Shown here: in pieces, positions 24,150 to 35,558 of the stretch
How positions within the stretch are numbered: the stretch's first letter is position 1
How the letters are laid out: each line of letters opens with the position of its first letter
Source of the DNA: Nephrocerus scutellatus
Taxonomy: Eukaryota > Arthropoda > Insecta > Diptera > Pipunculidae
NCBI GenBank assembly: GCA_947095585.1
Contig: OX352763.1
Span: forward strand, 39,606,010-39,670,009
Length of the DNA: 64,000 bases
Direction of reading: 5' to 3'
The notes under the pieces: model-generated
What the model was told of the DNA's origin: nothing
Databases searched by the model: none
Seen by the model: only the letters and a program-made list of their open reading frames with translations
Made by a program: the position numbers and the translations under genes

Positions 24150-24645
24150 AGAGAAAGAGAGAGTCTGAGTCAGAGTATAACAGATAGAGAGTGAAAGAGA
24201 GTGATAGAGAGAGAGTAAGAGTGAGAAAGCGAAAGAGAACGAGAGAGTAAGAGAGTGAGTAAGAAAGAGATATAGTGCGAGAAAGAGAAAAAGAGAGATA
24301 TATTGCAAGAGAGAGAGAGAGAGAGAGAGAGTAAGATAGATAGAGAGAGTAAAAGAGAGAGAGATAGTAAGAGAGCAAGACAGAGAGAGAGAGATAGAGT
24401 AAGAGAGCGAGACAGAGAGTCAGAGTGATAGATAAAGAGTCAGATTGTGAGAGAGAGTCAGAGTGAGAGTTAAGCGTGAGAGTCAGAGTAAGAGAGAGTC
24501 AGAGTAAGAGAGAGAGTCAGAGTAAGAGAGAGAGTCAGAGTAAGAGAGAGAGTCAGAGTAAGAGAGAGAGCCAGAGTGAGACAGCGAGAATAAGAGTGAG
24601 AAAGAAAAACAGAGAAAGATAATAAATCAGAGTGAGAGAGATAAA
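24150..24645. repeat. GA-rich microsatellite/minisatellite
   Basis: About 0.5 kb of GAGA words with interspersed GT and AGT. It includes four near-perfect repeats of AGAGAGAGTCAGAGTA between about 24480 and 24570. The Ser/Leu-rich minus-strand open frames here (24030-24378 and 24470-24721) are translations of this repeat and not genes. Confidence 0.9.
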
Positions 24646-26390
24646 CACCTTTGCAACGCAAGAAACAAAAGAAACACAAATAAAGCAGCACACGAGGAAA
24701 AGTCTTAAAGCATAAATTCACACTTGTGTTGGTCTAATTGTTAAAGCACATAACGCTGATCTTAAGGCTGAACTCACGGTTGAAGAAACTCACACAGTGC
24801 ATAAATAACGCAGAGAGGGCAGTCCGTTGTTGTTAAATGATTTGCGTGAGGAACTGATGACGACGACGACGCAAATTGTGAGGTGGCATGACAGGAACTC
24901 GTTAACTTGTTGTACGTACCCGAACAGAAGTAACGAGCAGAAAAAAGAAAATAATACTAATAATAAATTAAATACACAATTTAATTGAGTTGCTCACATG
25001 TTGCATGCGATGCATGGGGAAGTGAGAAAGGAGGGATAGGATAATTTATTTACAACAACCAGGAGTCGCTTCGGTGTATTCAGTTGTTTCAGCTGATAAG
25101 GATGACGACGATGAAGAACGACGATGGATGGTATGGATGATAGCTTCCAACAACCTACTCTGGCAACTAGCACGATGCATGCCACACATTATGCAAATTC
25201 ATTTACCTCCCATTAACATTACCAGGCAGCCAGCAGCAAGCTAACTATCTTCGACACAATAAAACAACAACAACAATAACAAGAGAAAAAATAAAAATTG
25301 CACTGCGGCACAACTCATGTTAACCCGCGCCCTCCACAATCATGATCTTCATGATCATGAAAGACAAACTTCGCCTTTAGAATTATTATTGTTGCTTCTC
25401 CTTTGAGTTCCTGCTGTTATTGTTGCTGTTGTTGCAACATTAAACAGCAATTCAAGTTAAATAGGAAGTTGTAAAGTTTCCACTGAGAAACTTCAACTAA
25501 GCAAAGTGGCCCGATAAAACCCATCGGCAAACACAAGCAACGAAGCAAGCAACCACAGCACACAGTCAGAGCACAACGCAGCGTCTGTGTCCGAACCCGA
25601 ACCGGAGAAAGGACCATCGCTGCTGCCGCCGTCTTCTCTGCGTTTATAGCCCCAGCTCCCAGCCGCGGCTTATAGCTTATCGTAAAAAACAATTTACGAT
25701 CAACGATAAAAAGTAATTACCAATTACGATTTGAAATGCTAATCGTATAATGGCCAAAATGAACATGACTTAAACATTTCAGTTGCCAGTGGTGCGACGG
25801 TTGTTTCGTCTTCGGTTAGTGTGCCCCGCTGCTGGTGAAGTGGCTGTGGAACAATTATTGGCCGTCGTACTTCGTCGCTCGTAGCTCCGTTGTGGGGTGG
25901 CTCTTTTTGTGGTTGGGTTGTGTGAGGCGAGCTATTGATGTTCACTAAAAATGAGAGTCAATTGTAGCTCGAGGCATGACGGGGAAATGGACAGACGCAG
26001 AGCCAGAGAGCGACAGCATAAGCGGTACGTAGACTGCGTGGGCTGGGTACAACGACAGTATGAAAAACTGAAACCTTTTCATAAAATTCAGCATTACACT
26101 ACACATGGCGATATTCGATTGGAACCACCAACGTAGCCTGACCCTTATCAAATTAGAGACAGATTGTCGTAGAAGAATTTGGGTCCCTTTAGGCGATTGA
26201 ATGGCACAGCGCCTTTAATCTATAAACCAGCTCCGTAGAAAACACTAACCATACAAATTTTTTTTGCAATATCTTTTCAATTCCTGGGGCGTAGCAATAA
26301 ATTATCTTTTAAATTTAATATCAATATCAGAGTTTTTATTAGTACAACAATGAAGAGTTCTAGCATCCTTCAAGGCTGAGCTATGGAAAG
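24646..26390. other. Unique, probably intronic or intergenic block
   Basis: ACAACA- and CAG-type words and no supportable exon. A TCATGATCTTCATGATCATGA-like near-palindrome lies at about 25338-25361. No motif is seen in the longest frames (25417-25692 and 25739-25945, minus). Confidence 0.4.
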
Positions 26391-27181
26391 CTAAACCACT
26401 GGACGTATCGAAGCCATACTCACACCAAATGTTCGTTTGGTGCTCCAAAAAGTTTGTCGTTTTTGTGCCCGTTAGGTGGCGCTGGATTTAAAATGTCATC
26501 ACGCCTAAACAACTGGACGTATCGAAGGCATATGCACACCATATCTTCGTTTGGTACTCCGATAAGTTTGTGTTTTTTTGATCCGGTAGATGGTGCTGGA
26601 GTAGATATATTTATGAAAATGTGGTTCGGCGTTTGGTCTGTTGGTGCATATATTTGTTACCTTATCACGACTAAACCACTAGACATATTGTAGCCATATT
26701 CACACCATATGGTCGACTATTGCTTCTTAAGGTTTATCTCTTTTTCGAAGTGGTGGCGCTGAAAAAGAGATCTTTTTGAAAATATGATTGTGCATATATA
26801 TGAATCATCATCATGCATAAACCAATCCCCTAACCATATTCACACCGTATGTTCTACCAATCGAACATACGGTATGAATATCCGATAAGTTTATATTTTT
26901 TAGAACCCGGTAGATGGCGCTGGAATTGAGACATTATCACGCGTAAACAATAAAAATTGGTGCTTCGATAATTTAATGTTTTTGTAAGGCTCAAGTCGAG
27001 ACATTCACGAAAATGTTATTAGTTTGGTTATTAGTTATTTTATTTTACAGTGTTTTTAGGCAAGTTTTTCGTATTTTTGATTATAGAATATAGGACATGT
27101 AAAATGTTAATATTAACCACCGCTGGAAAAAGAAAGGCGGGGGTCATGTGTGCGGCTGGTGAAGCGCCCGGGTACAGCTAG
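26390..27181 (+). mobile_element. Helitron-like non-autonomous element with tandem units and 3' terminus
   Basis: Three to four diverged units of about 110-130 bp share CACACCAxATxTTCGTTTGGTxCTCC, AAGTTTGT and a GG(T/A)GGCGCTGGA core. They match the array at 39295-39740. The right end, GAAGCGCCCGGGTACAGCTAG followed by T, is nearly the same as the end of the Helitron at 63025-63472. A CTAG terminus before T fits the Helitron rule (3' CTRR, insertion between A and T). The left end could not be placed and no Rep/helicase frame is present. Confidence 0.55.
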
Positions 27182-28030
27182 TACTTTATTGCGAGCCCGA
27201 AGGGCGAAGCTTATATTCAGAGGACATGAAAATTTTTCAGCGAACGTGAGTACATTTGTACGTTTGTTTGTCGTGTCGTATATCTCGGCTTCTCTCAGTC
27301 AAAATTTGATGAGACTTGTTTTAAAACAATTGGTTAGCGCTCGGCTTGCGATGGCGTAATTTTTTCATTCATAGAAAAATACTCAATCTACGTATCGCTA
27401 TCAACGTTTACAAAGTAAAATGTCTTTTTTTCAGTCTATTTCAAAAATGGCTTATGACTGAATGACCTTGTAACGTTGCTTGCTCGGGTGACGCTTGCCG
27501 TACACCCAGGTTCCGTTCTCCTCTCTTCCTTGTTACAAATTAAAAGTTGACTATATGTTTACTAGACTTTATTGGTTTTCACTCTTGTTGGTGTACATTA
27601 GGATTTTCTAAATGCTTAATGCCTAAAATACAGTGCTAACTACTCATGCAAGGTTAGTAGGGTCGGTCTGTATCAGTGAGTCGGTGAACACGAGTGGTTC
27701 TAATAACATGAATGCGGCTGACGGCATAAAATAGTTAGTAGGTAATCTGTCTGGGGTCGGTGTAGCAAGTATGATAAAGGCGTAATGGCTGCAAAATCAC
27801 ACTGACTAAGTCGTACCGTAGTTGGTGCGATAGGCGAACGGAATGTTCAGTATAGACAGAGAAGGCCTGAGTGAGGCTGCGTCCTTTCTGACTATTAAAC
27901 GTCAAAAAAATGAGTGTAGCCCGAAGGGACAGCGACAGAACAAGGAGTTTCAAGGGCTTTTGGTAAAATAGCATCTTGTTGTCATTACTTTTCCTGAAAG
28001 ACCGTTTGGGAATTTTATGGGTGGCAATGG
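27182..28030. other. Unassigned DNA
   Basis: Includes a GCGAGCCCGAAGGGCGAAGC block (27190-27210) that could be the head of another repeat. A short phrase GTTTTAAAACAATTG recurs at 27318 and 28577. No coding is supported. Confidence 0.3.
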
Positions 28031-28210
28031 CACAAAAGAATATTCTGAATATTGTAGTTGCCCGATATCGGTTTATTATTATACTTTACTTTAACAAAAG
28101 AATATTCTGAATATTTTTAGTTGCCCGAACGGGGAATCGAACTGGTGATTCGGAAGTGGTGGGCTGAAGGCGACCGGCACCTCTACCACTTAGGCTATTA
28201 CACTTTTATT
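28031..28210 (-). mobile_element. Second tRNA-like SINE with duplicated tail
   Basis: On the minus strand, box-A-like TAGCCTAAGTGGTAGAGG is followed about 45 nt later by the box-B match CAGTTCGATTCCC. It is then followed by TAAAAATATTCAGAATATTC. The plus-strand phrase AAAAGAATATTCTGAATATT plus GTTGCCCGA occurs twice, at about 28034-28064 and 28097-28127, so the tail is duplicated. A bona fide tRNA is unlikely because no acceptor-stem pairing is evident. A further diverged box-B (GGGATTTGAACCC) lies at about 28290-28303. Confidence 0.5.
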
Positions 28211-28413
28211 GAAGATTCCGTTATTTATTCCGTTTTTAGAATTCACTCGTGTGGTATTTTATTTAAAAAAAAAGTAGTTAGGCGGTGTTGGGATTTGAAC
28301 CCACGAGTCGGTGAAACGTTCGGACGGTTGTATGTTTCTGGAGCGACAAACCGGCTATATTTACTCTGCCGTATGGTTTGTGACGAAATATTTGGTGATG
28401 CCAAATACAAGTC

Positions 28414-28552
28414 GACAATTAGTTACGCTTCGATACAAATGTGATAGATACCACTGCACAGAAGGGACAGACGACTTAAGGTTTTTCGTGGAATGAAATG
28501 CCCTTGTTGCGCTCAATTAGATGCATTCTAAAGACCCTTATGTTATGCTTCT
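28414..28552 (+). repeat. Dispersed repeat, direct copy at 29925-30065
   Basis: AATTAGTTACGCTTCGATAC through CATTCTAAAGACCCTTAT matches 29925-30065 with about 10-15% visible differences. The copies are in the same orientation, 1.5 kb apart. The open frame at 28498-28896 starts inside this repeat. Confidence 0.75.
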
Positions 28553-29924
28553 ACTACTCAGATTTTAGTGGAACTAGTTTTAAAACAATTGCGACGCGTG
28601 TGGCTCGTGTGGCGCGTTTAAAAAAGTCTTTTTTGTATAAAAAAGCTTTTAAAAAAATGCAACAAACTTTGCAACTTATATTTCAATGGAATTTACAAAC
28701 AGAAATGGTACGACATATTGACGTTTTTTTTAGAAACTTGATAAAAACGATAGACGGACTACATTTGTATGAAAAACGTGTCAAATCAGACTTTGAGGTG
28801 ATTTCATCTCTTGAAAAGCTTTGTCGTCCCATGTTTATAAAACATTGCACACAAACTCATCCACAAACATGGTTGCTAGGTGCGCTTATTTATTAATTCT
28901 CCTCATGCACACGAATAATTAAATTATTCAATCAATCAAACGTTTGCCAATACACATGCGGCGGCGATAGCTTACGAAATTACCATCGAGACGAACAGGG
29001 GAAAAACACAAAACAATTATCAACGATGATATCGATGCAAATTAATTGGCACCACATTGGCCCCACAGTGCTGACCAGCCAACCAACCAGCCAGCCAACC
29101 GTGTGATTACAAATTGACGACAATTGAAAAGCAAAAACGAAAAAGCAGCGACAATTTCCATGTTGTGTGTGGTGTATGTTGGTTTTATTTAATTATTTCA
29201 TTTTGTTTAATTTAATTTCTCTCTCTCTCTATCTCAACCTCTCTCTCTATCCCACCCTATACTACCCTAGCAGCCAACAAATTTAATTGGCGATTTTCAT
29301 TGCTGCTGTGCTCCTCCTTGCATTGCACTGAATTTCAATTGGAAATTATTGGAAAATAGCAATGAGCTTGCGGTTGTTAATAAATTGGTAGTTTTTGTTG
29401 TTGTTTCTTTCTTCTGATTATTGTATTTTAAATATTTTAATATTTTTTTTAATTGTTTATCGACCACACTGATTCAGTCAGTCGGTTGACACACGAGTAC
29501 CCCTACTACCTACCTTCCCAACCCTATGTGCGCGCTGTGTGTTTGGTCGTACGGAAAAACTGTGTCCGCAGCATAATTTCATTTTGGAACACACCCGAGA
29601 GTACATGTATTAACATACAAACGAGCAGCAACAATGTAATTAATTAAATATTCATTAAAATGTTAATGAGCCTCGTCGTTATGCGGCGGTAACGCGATGG
29701 CGGAACAGCGGCGGTCGGCGGTTCGGTTGCGGATATCTGATCAAGGGAACAAATTTATTTATTTATTCATTCGTTTAATGTTTTTGGGTTGTTCGGAAGG
29801 ATCCCCTAACGCCCCTCCCAACAGTCCACAAAATCACTTTGGAATTTTATTGTTATTATTATTTGAATGAAATCAATTTATGTGCGTGTGTGTGTTCTAC
29901 CAATTCGCACATAATTCTGCGCAG
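28553..29924. other. Unique block between two direct repeats
   Basis: Host-like sequence with CT-rich (about 29215-29255) and TTTG/GTT-rich words. A 132-codon open frame ending at 28896 has no recognisable domain. Confidence 0.4.
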
Positions 29925-30065
29925 TCGATAATTAGTTACGCTTCGATACAAGTGTGATAGATACACTCCACAGGGACGGACGGACAGAACGACTTAGGGT
30001 TTTTGTGGAATGGAATGGCCTTGTTGCGCTCAATTAAATGCATTCTAAAGACCCTTATATTACAC
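29925..30065 (+). repeat. Dispersed repeat, direct copy of 28414-28552
   Basis: Same family and orientation as 28414-28552. It is slightly longer in the middle, with the GGACGGACGGACAGAACGAC block. Confidence 0.75.
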
Positions 30066-30344
30066 TTTTTTTAACGCGCATCTATAATTTATTGCAGAAG
30101 GAGTTAATCTCTTCAATTAAAACCATCCTTGGATTGGTTCGATGAAGACCACAGAAAAGGAAAATTCTTCCTAATGTCTGGATACCTGTATACTCTACAG
30201 AAAAAACAAAGCGATCATAGCAGGCTTTATACACAGAAGACATAAGAAGACTTAAAAATTTCCTTCCACAACTGAACATTAGCAAGAAACTTGAACATCA
30301 AAAGGCAAAAAGATAAGTAAAGGGTTTTTCAATTTGTAAGCCCC
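30066..30344. other. Unassigned DNA
   Basis: A 67-codon minus-strand frame has no recognised motif. Confidence 0.25.
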
Positions 30345-30905
30345 ATTTTGCCAATAAGGTTTCTCGACTATCCGTAAAGTTATCTGCGGTTCGTTTGACG
30401 TTTCAACACGTATGTCACTTGCCATTTATTCGTAGAAAATTTCACATTTGAATAATTTTTGCAAACTGTCCAATTTTGTTATCAAAATTCGCGTTCGGTT
30501 GCGACAACTTAACGTTTGCTAAGTGCAATTATCGGTTGTTGTACTCATCTAGAAAGGGGAAGTCAATTTCGAAACCGGTAGTAGTGTCAAATATGTATGA
30601 TGATGGCTCGGTCAAATAAACGAATAATTGAACGTCGATTGGAAAAATTTGAGTCAACTTCCGTACTTCACTATGTTCCCGTGCCAACAACAAAGCAAAG
30701 AAACACAAGGAGTACCGAAAATACTGAGCTGCAGCCGCTCAGTGTAATTGGGGTCCCAAATTTGTCATTTCGGCGTCGATCTCGGCAACTGGGCAAAGAC
30801 GATTTTGATTTTTATCACAAAATCATTCTCAGCGATGAAGCCAATTTCTGGCTCAATGGCTTTATTAATAAGCAAGACTGTCTCATTTTTAAAATTTGCC
30901 TTACT
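30345..30905 (+). pseudogene. IS630/Tc1-mariner-type transposase N-terminal/middle fragment
   Basis: Translation of 30597-30905 includes RLEKFESTSVL and DFYHKIILSDEANFWLNGFI followed by NKQDCLIF. This resembles the 'FSDEAHFWLNGYVNKQNCRIW' region of insect transposases, and D/E of the SDEA motif would be the first catalytic acid. The upstream 240 bp may be its 5' terminal and UTR part. It is cut at about 30905 where a Jockey LINE begins. The C-terminal portion of a related copy is at 9496-9990. Confidence 0.65.
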
Positions 30906-32155
30906 CTCACAAAAATAGCAGTTGGGCCAGAAACAATTGTCAAAAAGCATCTAGGTTTGCAGAACATCTAGAAGCAGTATTCCAACCGAACTCAGTGGAC
31001 AATATTGAAATACTACCTGTTGTTATCGAGCAAGAACGGATAGCAATACCACAAGTCACATTGGCTAAAGTTAAAAGAGAAATAAAAACGAATATTTCTC
31101 CAAAAAAGGCACCTGGCTTTGACCTCATCACTGGACAAATACTCAGAGAACTACCGAGGAAGGCAATAATCAATAAATCAATGCATCATTCAGACTGAAA
31201 TGCGTACCACAATTATGGAAGGTGGCTGAAGTCATTATGATTCCTAAACCAGGCAATCCACCCCATAAAAACAACCTCGTATCGGCCAATATCATTACTA
31301 CCGATTATGTCGAAACTGTTTGAGAAACTATTACTAAAAAGTGTAAGAAATATCATCGCAGAGAGAAATATTATCACAGACCATCAATTTGGATTCAGAA
31401 ATCAACACTCTACGATTGACCTGGTTCATCGAATCACTAAGGTCATTGAACAATCTCTTTAAGAGAAAAAAGTATGTTCAGCTATGTTTTTGCATGTAGC
31501 CCAGGCTTTTGACAAAGTCTGGCAACAGGGGTTGAATTACAAGCTCAAACTTCTGCTTCCAGTCCAGTACTCAGAACTGCTACAATCATATTTATCAGAA
31601 AGATTCTTCAAAATCTAGCAAGAGGAAGTCTATTCTGACCTAACGAAAATCAAGCAGGTGTTCCACAAGGTAGTGTACTAGGACCAACTCTTTACCTCCT
31701 GTAGTGACTTAGCTACGTTCAATGAATATATCGTTGCTACATTCGCTTTTTGATACTACAATTATGGCTATTCGCAACAATAATACCGAATCAACTGAAA
31801 AACTACAAACAGCTATTGCCGAAGTACACGCTGGACTATGAAGTGGCGTATAAAATTAAACGACACCAATCTGTGCATATTAATGTTACCAACAAACATA
31901 TCCAGCACAAGCCAGTGTACATCAATGATCAAGTTGTCCCGTAAGCGAACACAGCCAAATATCTTGGTATGATACTATAGATGCCAAACTCAGGTCGAAG
32001 CCGCATGTCAAGAAAAAACAAGAAGAGCTGAAATTGAAATACAGAGAGATGTATTGGTTAATGGGACGCTACTCAGCCCTGTCAGTATAGAACAAGTTTT
32101 GCTTTATAAATAAGTCCTTAGGCCAATAAGGACTTACGGAATTCAACTCTGGGGT
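30905..32155 (+). mobile_element. Degenerate Jockey-like LINE ORF2
   Basis: The order of blocks is that of a Jockey-clade ORF2. SRFAEHLEAVFQPN (30945) lies before the RT. SPKKAPGFDLITGQILREL is at 31100. QLWKVAEVIMIPKPGNPP lies at 31215, FGFRNQHSTIDLVHRI at 31390 and AQAFDKVWQQGL at 31505. The QGSVLGPTLYLL block is near 31665. A KYLGM then DAKLRSKPHVKKKQEEL segment and REMYWLMGRYSALS lie at 31960-32090. Multiple in-frame stops and shifts are present and the YADD box is lost. The 3' end is abutted by a SINE. Confidence 0.85.
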
Positions 32156-32157
32156 GT

Positions 32158-32395
32158 CGCGACCATTGTTGTGCATTTATATTTTTGACACAAATGGAAG
32201 GGACCTACAATTTAAGGCCGGCTCCGAACGGCGAATTAAGAAGCCTTCCGTCACAAGTTATTACTCTCGGAACGTTTGTCACCCATTCGTGAGAGGTGGG
32301 ACACCGTGAAAAATACTTTTGGTGTTACTGGGATTCGAACTACGAACCTCCTGCCGAGTAGCCACGCGCATTTCCACTGAGCCACGGCGCCCAAA
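32158..32395 (-). mobile_element. tRNA-derived SINE, near-full copy
   Basis: Minus-strand reading: GGGCGCCGTGGCTCAGTGG (box A), box B GTAGTTCGAATCCCAG, AAGTATTTTTCACGGTGTCC, CACCTCTCACGAATGGGTGA, AACTTGTGACGGAAGGCTTC, AATTCGCCGTTCGGAGCCGG and CCTTAAATTGTAGGTCCC. It is one of the best-preserved copies and serves as a reference for the family. Confidence 0.85.
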
Positions 32396-32759
32396 ATACT
32401 TTATCATTTGTAAATTTTAGCATATTAAGTTCAAAACATAGGGCTTAATAGTTTATAGTAGATCGCTGTAAATATATACACCTAGGCGTTTAAAAAAAAA
32501 CAAATTAAGATTTGCGATTAAAAATTTGCCTTACCTACTCTTACAAAAATTGACTGTTTTTAGGGAGAGTTTCAGGTTAAAGCCCACACTTATTTTTAAA
32601 GATGCTAGCAATAAGCAGTCAAGGTCAAGGAGATCGCTTCCGGACCATGTTGATTGACTAATTTTGGAATATATTGGAAGAGGTTGACTTGTAGAATGTT
32701 TGGTTTCAACAAGAAGGAGCAACACACCTACAGACAAAAAAACCGATTTATTAAAGTCA
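32396..32759. other. Unassigned DNA
   Basis: No recognised motif. A minus-strand frame at 32531-32737 may be LINE-derived but has no diagnostic block. Confidence 0.25.
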
Positions 32760-33135
32760 AAGCTAGGTCAATGTACTTCCTCGTTCGTTTGATTGAATGA
32801 CTCTGGACTTTTTTTCTTTGGGGCAATGTCATCTCATCCGGTGTATGTAGAGACTTTAAAAGAACTTAAGATAAGCAAAAGTCATGATAAATGCAAAATT
32901 GCCCAATGTCGCTAACCTTGCTACTGCCACATTTCATGCCAAAATTCCTGTCAAGCTATTTAGTGTTAATGAGATTGAGCGTGGTGCGCAAGTTGATGAA
33001 GTGTGGCGCACACAAACCAATTGAGAGAGTCACACATTATAATTTTTATTCTGGAGTACCTCAAGGTGTCCATTTGGGACCCTTTCCCTTCAATTTATTT
33101 AAAAACGACTTGCCGACAGTTTTTTAAATTTTTTA
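32760..33135 (+). mobile_element. Transposase and LINE RT fragments side by side
   Basis: About 32795-32830 decodes to MTLDFFLWGN, the 'LTPLDFFLWG' motif of IS630/Tc1-type transposases. About 33045-33125 decodes to SGVPQGVHLGPFPFNLF plus NDL, an RT palm block. These are two short unrelated remnants. Neither has an intact gene. Confidence 0.55.
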
Positions 33136-33214
33136 AGTGTTTACTGCTGCATTGTCAAGTACCCTCACCTCACTATAATAACAACTGAGGGCCAAAAAGA
33201 TTTATAGGAAAATA

Positions 33215-33450
33215 ATGAACTTTCAGTCCAAGTTTTTGGCTTGGAAGGAATTTAAGGCAACGACGCTGTCGATACACTTGCAATATGCGGTTAGTCTGTC
33301 ACTTTAAGAGTTCCCAAACCTATGTAAGGGTCATTCGGTCCTTTCAGTCTGAGTTTTTGGATTGAAAGGAATTGAAGTTAAAGAAGCATCTGGTACACTT
33401 GCAAGATGGGGTTCTTGTAGTACGTTCAGAATTCTCAAACCTATGTAAAA
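33215..33450 (+). repeat. Two-unit tandem duplication (~121 bp)
   Basis: Units start at CTTTCAGTCCAAGTTTTTGG (about 33220) and CTTTCAGTCTGAGTTTTTGG (about 33341). Both end in CTCAAACCTATGTAA or a close variant. They are clearly diverged. Confidence 0.7.
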
Positions 33451-33489
33451 TTAGAGTCAAGCCAACTTCCAGGAATTCCAATATTTTTG

Positions 33490-34290
33490 AATATTAAACA
33501 GGAATAATGTTGTCCTTAAGACTTAATGAAGCCTTTGCACAACGGCCAATCAAAATTACCATCATTTTTTTATTAGGAATACCTTTAAAGGTCTTGCTAG
33601 GACGGCCAACTCGGCGGCTTCCTTGTGGATTCCAGTCGAGCGCTAGTTTCGTAATATCGTCCGCTGGCTTTCTCAAAGTGTGGCCAATCCAGCTCCATTT
33701 TCGTCGTCTTATGGTGATCGCGATTGCTTCCTGCTGCGTTACTCTCCACAAGTCTTGATTGGTGATAATGTCCATCCAGCTGCCCAAAAAACAAAACTTA
33801 TCGACTTCCTCTATCTGATGTCCGTCAATCGAGAGATCACATGTACCACTAGCGTCAACGCGAAGCGTGGAGTTCTAGTGAGTTTAATTTTCGCTCCATG
33901 TCACCTAGCGATTGTGATAGGAGACAGATATCATCGGCATAGTCCAGGTCTTCTAGGCGGTGAAAAACATTCCATGGCAAACCCAATGGAGTACGGGTTA
34001 CTATTTTCATCACCCAGTCGATGACAATTGTGAAAAGCAATGGTGAGAGGATGCAACCTTGCTTGATGCCCGAGAAGATGTTGAAAGGTGAGCCAAGATG
34101 ACCGCTATGAATGACGAGGCATGTTGAGTCGCGGTGCAGGAAGACATGTAAAAGGACAATAGAAGAGGAAGCAAGTTCCCAGGGGACCGAGTGGCGTCTC
34201 TTGAAACCTCAGGCGATAAATCGAGTTCGTTGGCGGGCGTTTGTAGAAGCCCTATGCTCCCCCGCGGAGTAAAGGAAAGAAAGAAGAAGA
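33490..34290 (-). mobile_element. Degenerate RTE-like LINE 3' half
   Basis: Minus-strand blocks are TCLVIHSGHLGSPFNIF (about 34080), SPLLFTIVIDWVMKIV (about 34010), the catalytic LDYADDICLLSQSL (about 33920) and a C-terminal segment with RRRKWSWIGHTLRK, DWNPQG and GRPSKT (33600-33700). The RHTLRK...WNPQG...GRP tail is characteristic of RTE-type and related ORFs. At least two frameshifts separate the blocks. An untranslated-looking tail continues to about 34290. Confidence 0.8.
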
Positions 34291-35558
34291 ACCTATAATG
34301 GAGAAGTGTCGCAATACATGGCCCAACCAATCTCGTACATGGTTGTAAATATAAGGCTCAAAATCGGCGACTGTCGTGATTAAGGATCAGAGGAACAGTT
34401 CTCGGCCTAAATAATTTCCTTCTTTATCTTTCAGTAAGGACATACAAAATTTTAAGAGTCAGCTTTATGAGACTAATGGTCGAGTGCCTGAATCTACATT
34501 TGGCCAACCACAAACTAATAAGAACATAAACGATCAGAATTGTATGCGTCTGTGATTAATTAACTCAGCTGTCATCTGTCACCTCTATGCAAATACAAAT
34601 CCAATTGAAATAAATTGTTTACTTACATAACTGACACAATAACAACAATTAATTTGTTAACTAAACTAAATTATTATGCATTCATTTATTCATTCATTCA
34701 TTAACTCATTGGCAATTAATTGAGCATGACAGTGACAGCGGGGCGCTCCTCTACGACTTACTAATTAGCGAGCGAGAGAGGAAAGCAGAAGAGCAACAAC
34801 TAAATAAAAACGACCGACAAGAGCTCCTCCGTCAATTAAATAAAATATTTATGAAAGAATTAGGCAAATGTCCATCCACACCAAACACAAACACACCACA
34901 TAGCAGCAGCACATCTTTTTTCCTTTCGAATTTGTAAATTAAATTTTCTGTGAAGTTTCGGTTGCACAACAGCAGCAACAAAAAAAAAAACAGCTGCTGT
35001 CACACGGGCACGAAATAAATTGACGCAAACATTTTCACGCAAACAATTTTGTCATCAGCACAAAACATCAACAACAGCAACAACACTGAGAGGTATGATG
35101 TGGTTTGTGCTAAATTCTGTGCCACCGCTGTGAAGCTGTCTTTGCTTGTTGGCTGTTGCATAGTGGGCCACGTCAAATAAATTGCGCAGATAATTTTTTC
35201 AGGAACTATATAAGTGGAAGTCGTTAAGAGCCAACCAAACCTTAATTATAGTATTAATGCAAGTTAATCAATCAATGGGAGGTAAGTTTTAATGGATCCA
35301 CGTTTAAATATCCTCTTACTAGCCATTTGTTTGTGAATTCTTGGGGTGTTCTAGATTTTTAATTTATTTGTAACCCTTAGGTGCTAGGTGGACAGAATTT
35401 ACGCTTAATTACGGTCATTAGCAGATACCCACCGAGCTATTACTAGTGACTAGGACGAATCGCCATTTTTTGCCGCCTGAAATACCTGCATTTTGTGATA
35501 ACCGGCGCTTTTTATCACGCTGCTAGTGTATCGTGCTACCACGTAACCGTACAACACA
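34291..35558. other. Unique, probably intronic or intergenic block
   Basis: ATTCATTC tetramers (34678-34704) and CAACAG-rich words. No exon is supportable. Confidence 0.4.

Noticed and set aside
24030..24721. Ser/Leu-rich minus-strand open frames
   Set aside because: They are direct translations of the GA microsatellite.
28120..28203. Possible true tRNA gene on the minus strand
   Set aside because: Box A and box B are present, but no acceptor stem or anticodon arm can be paired convincingly. A SINE head is more likely.
28498..28896. 132-codon plus-strand ORF
   Set aside because: Its first part lies in a dispersed repeat found again at 29925-30065, and it has no recognisable domain.
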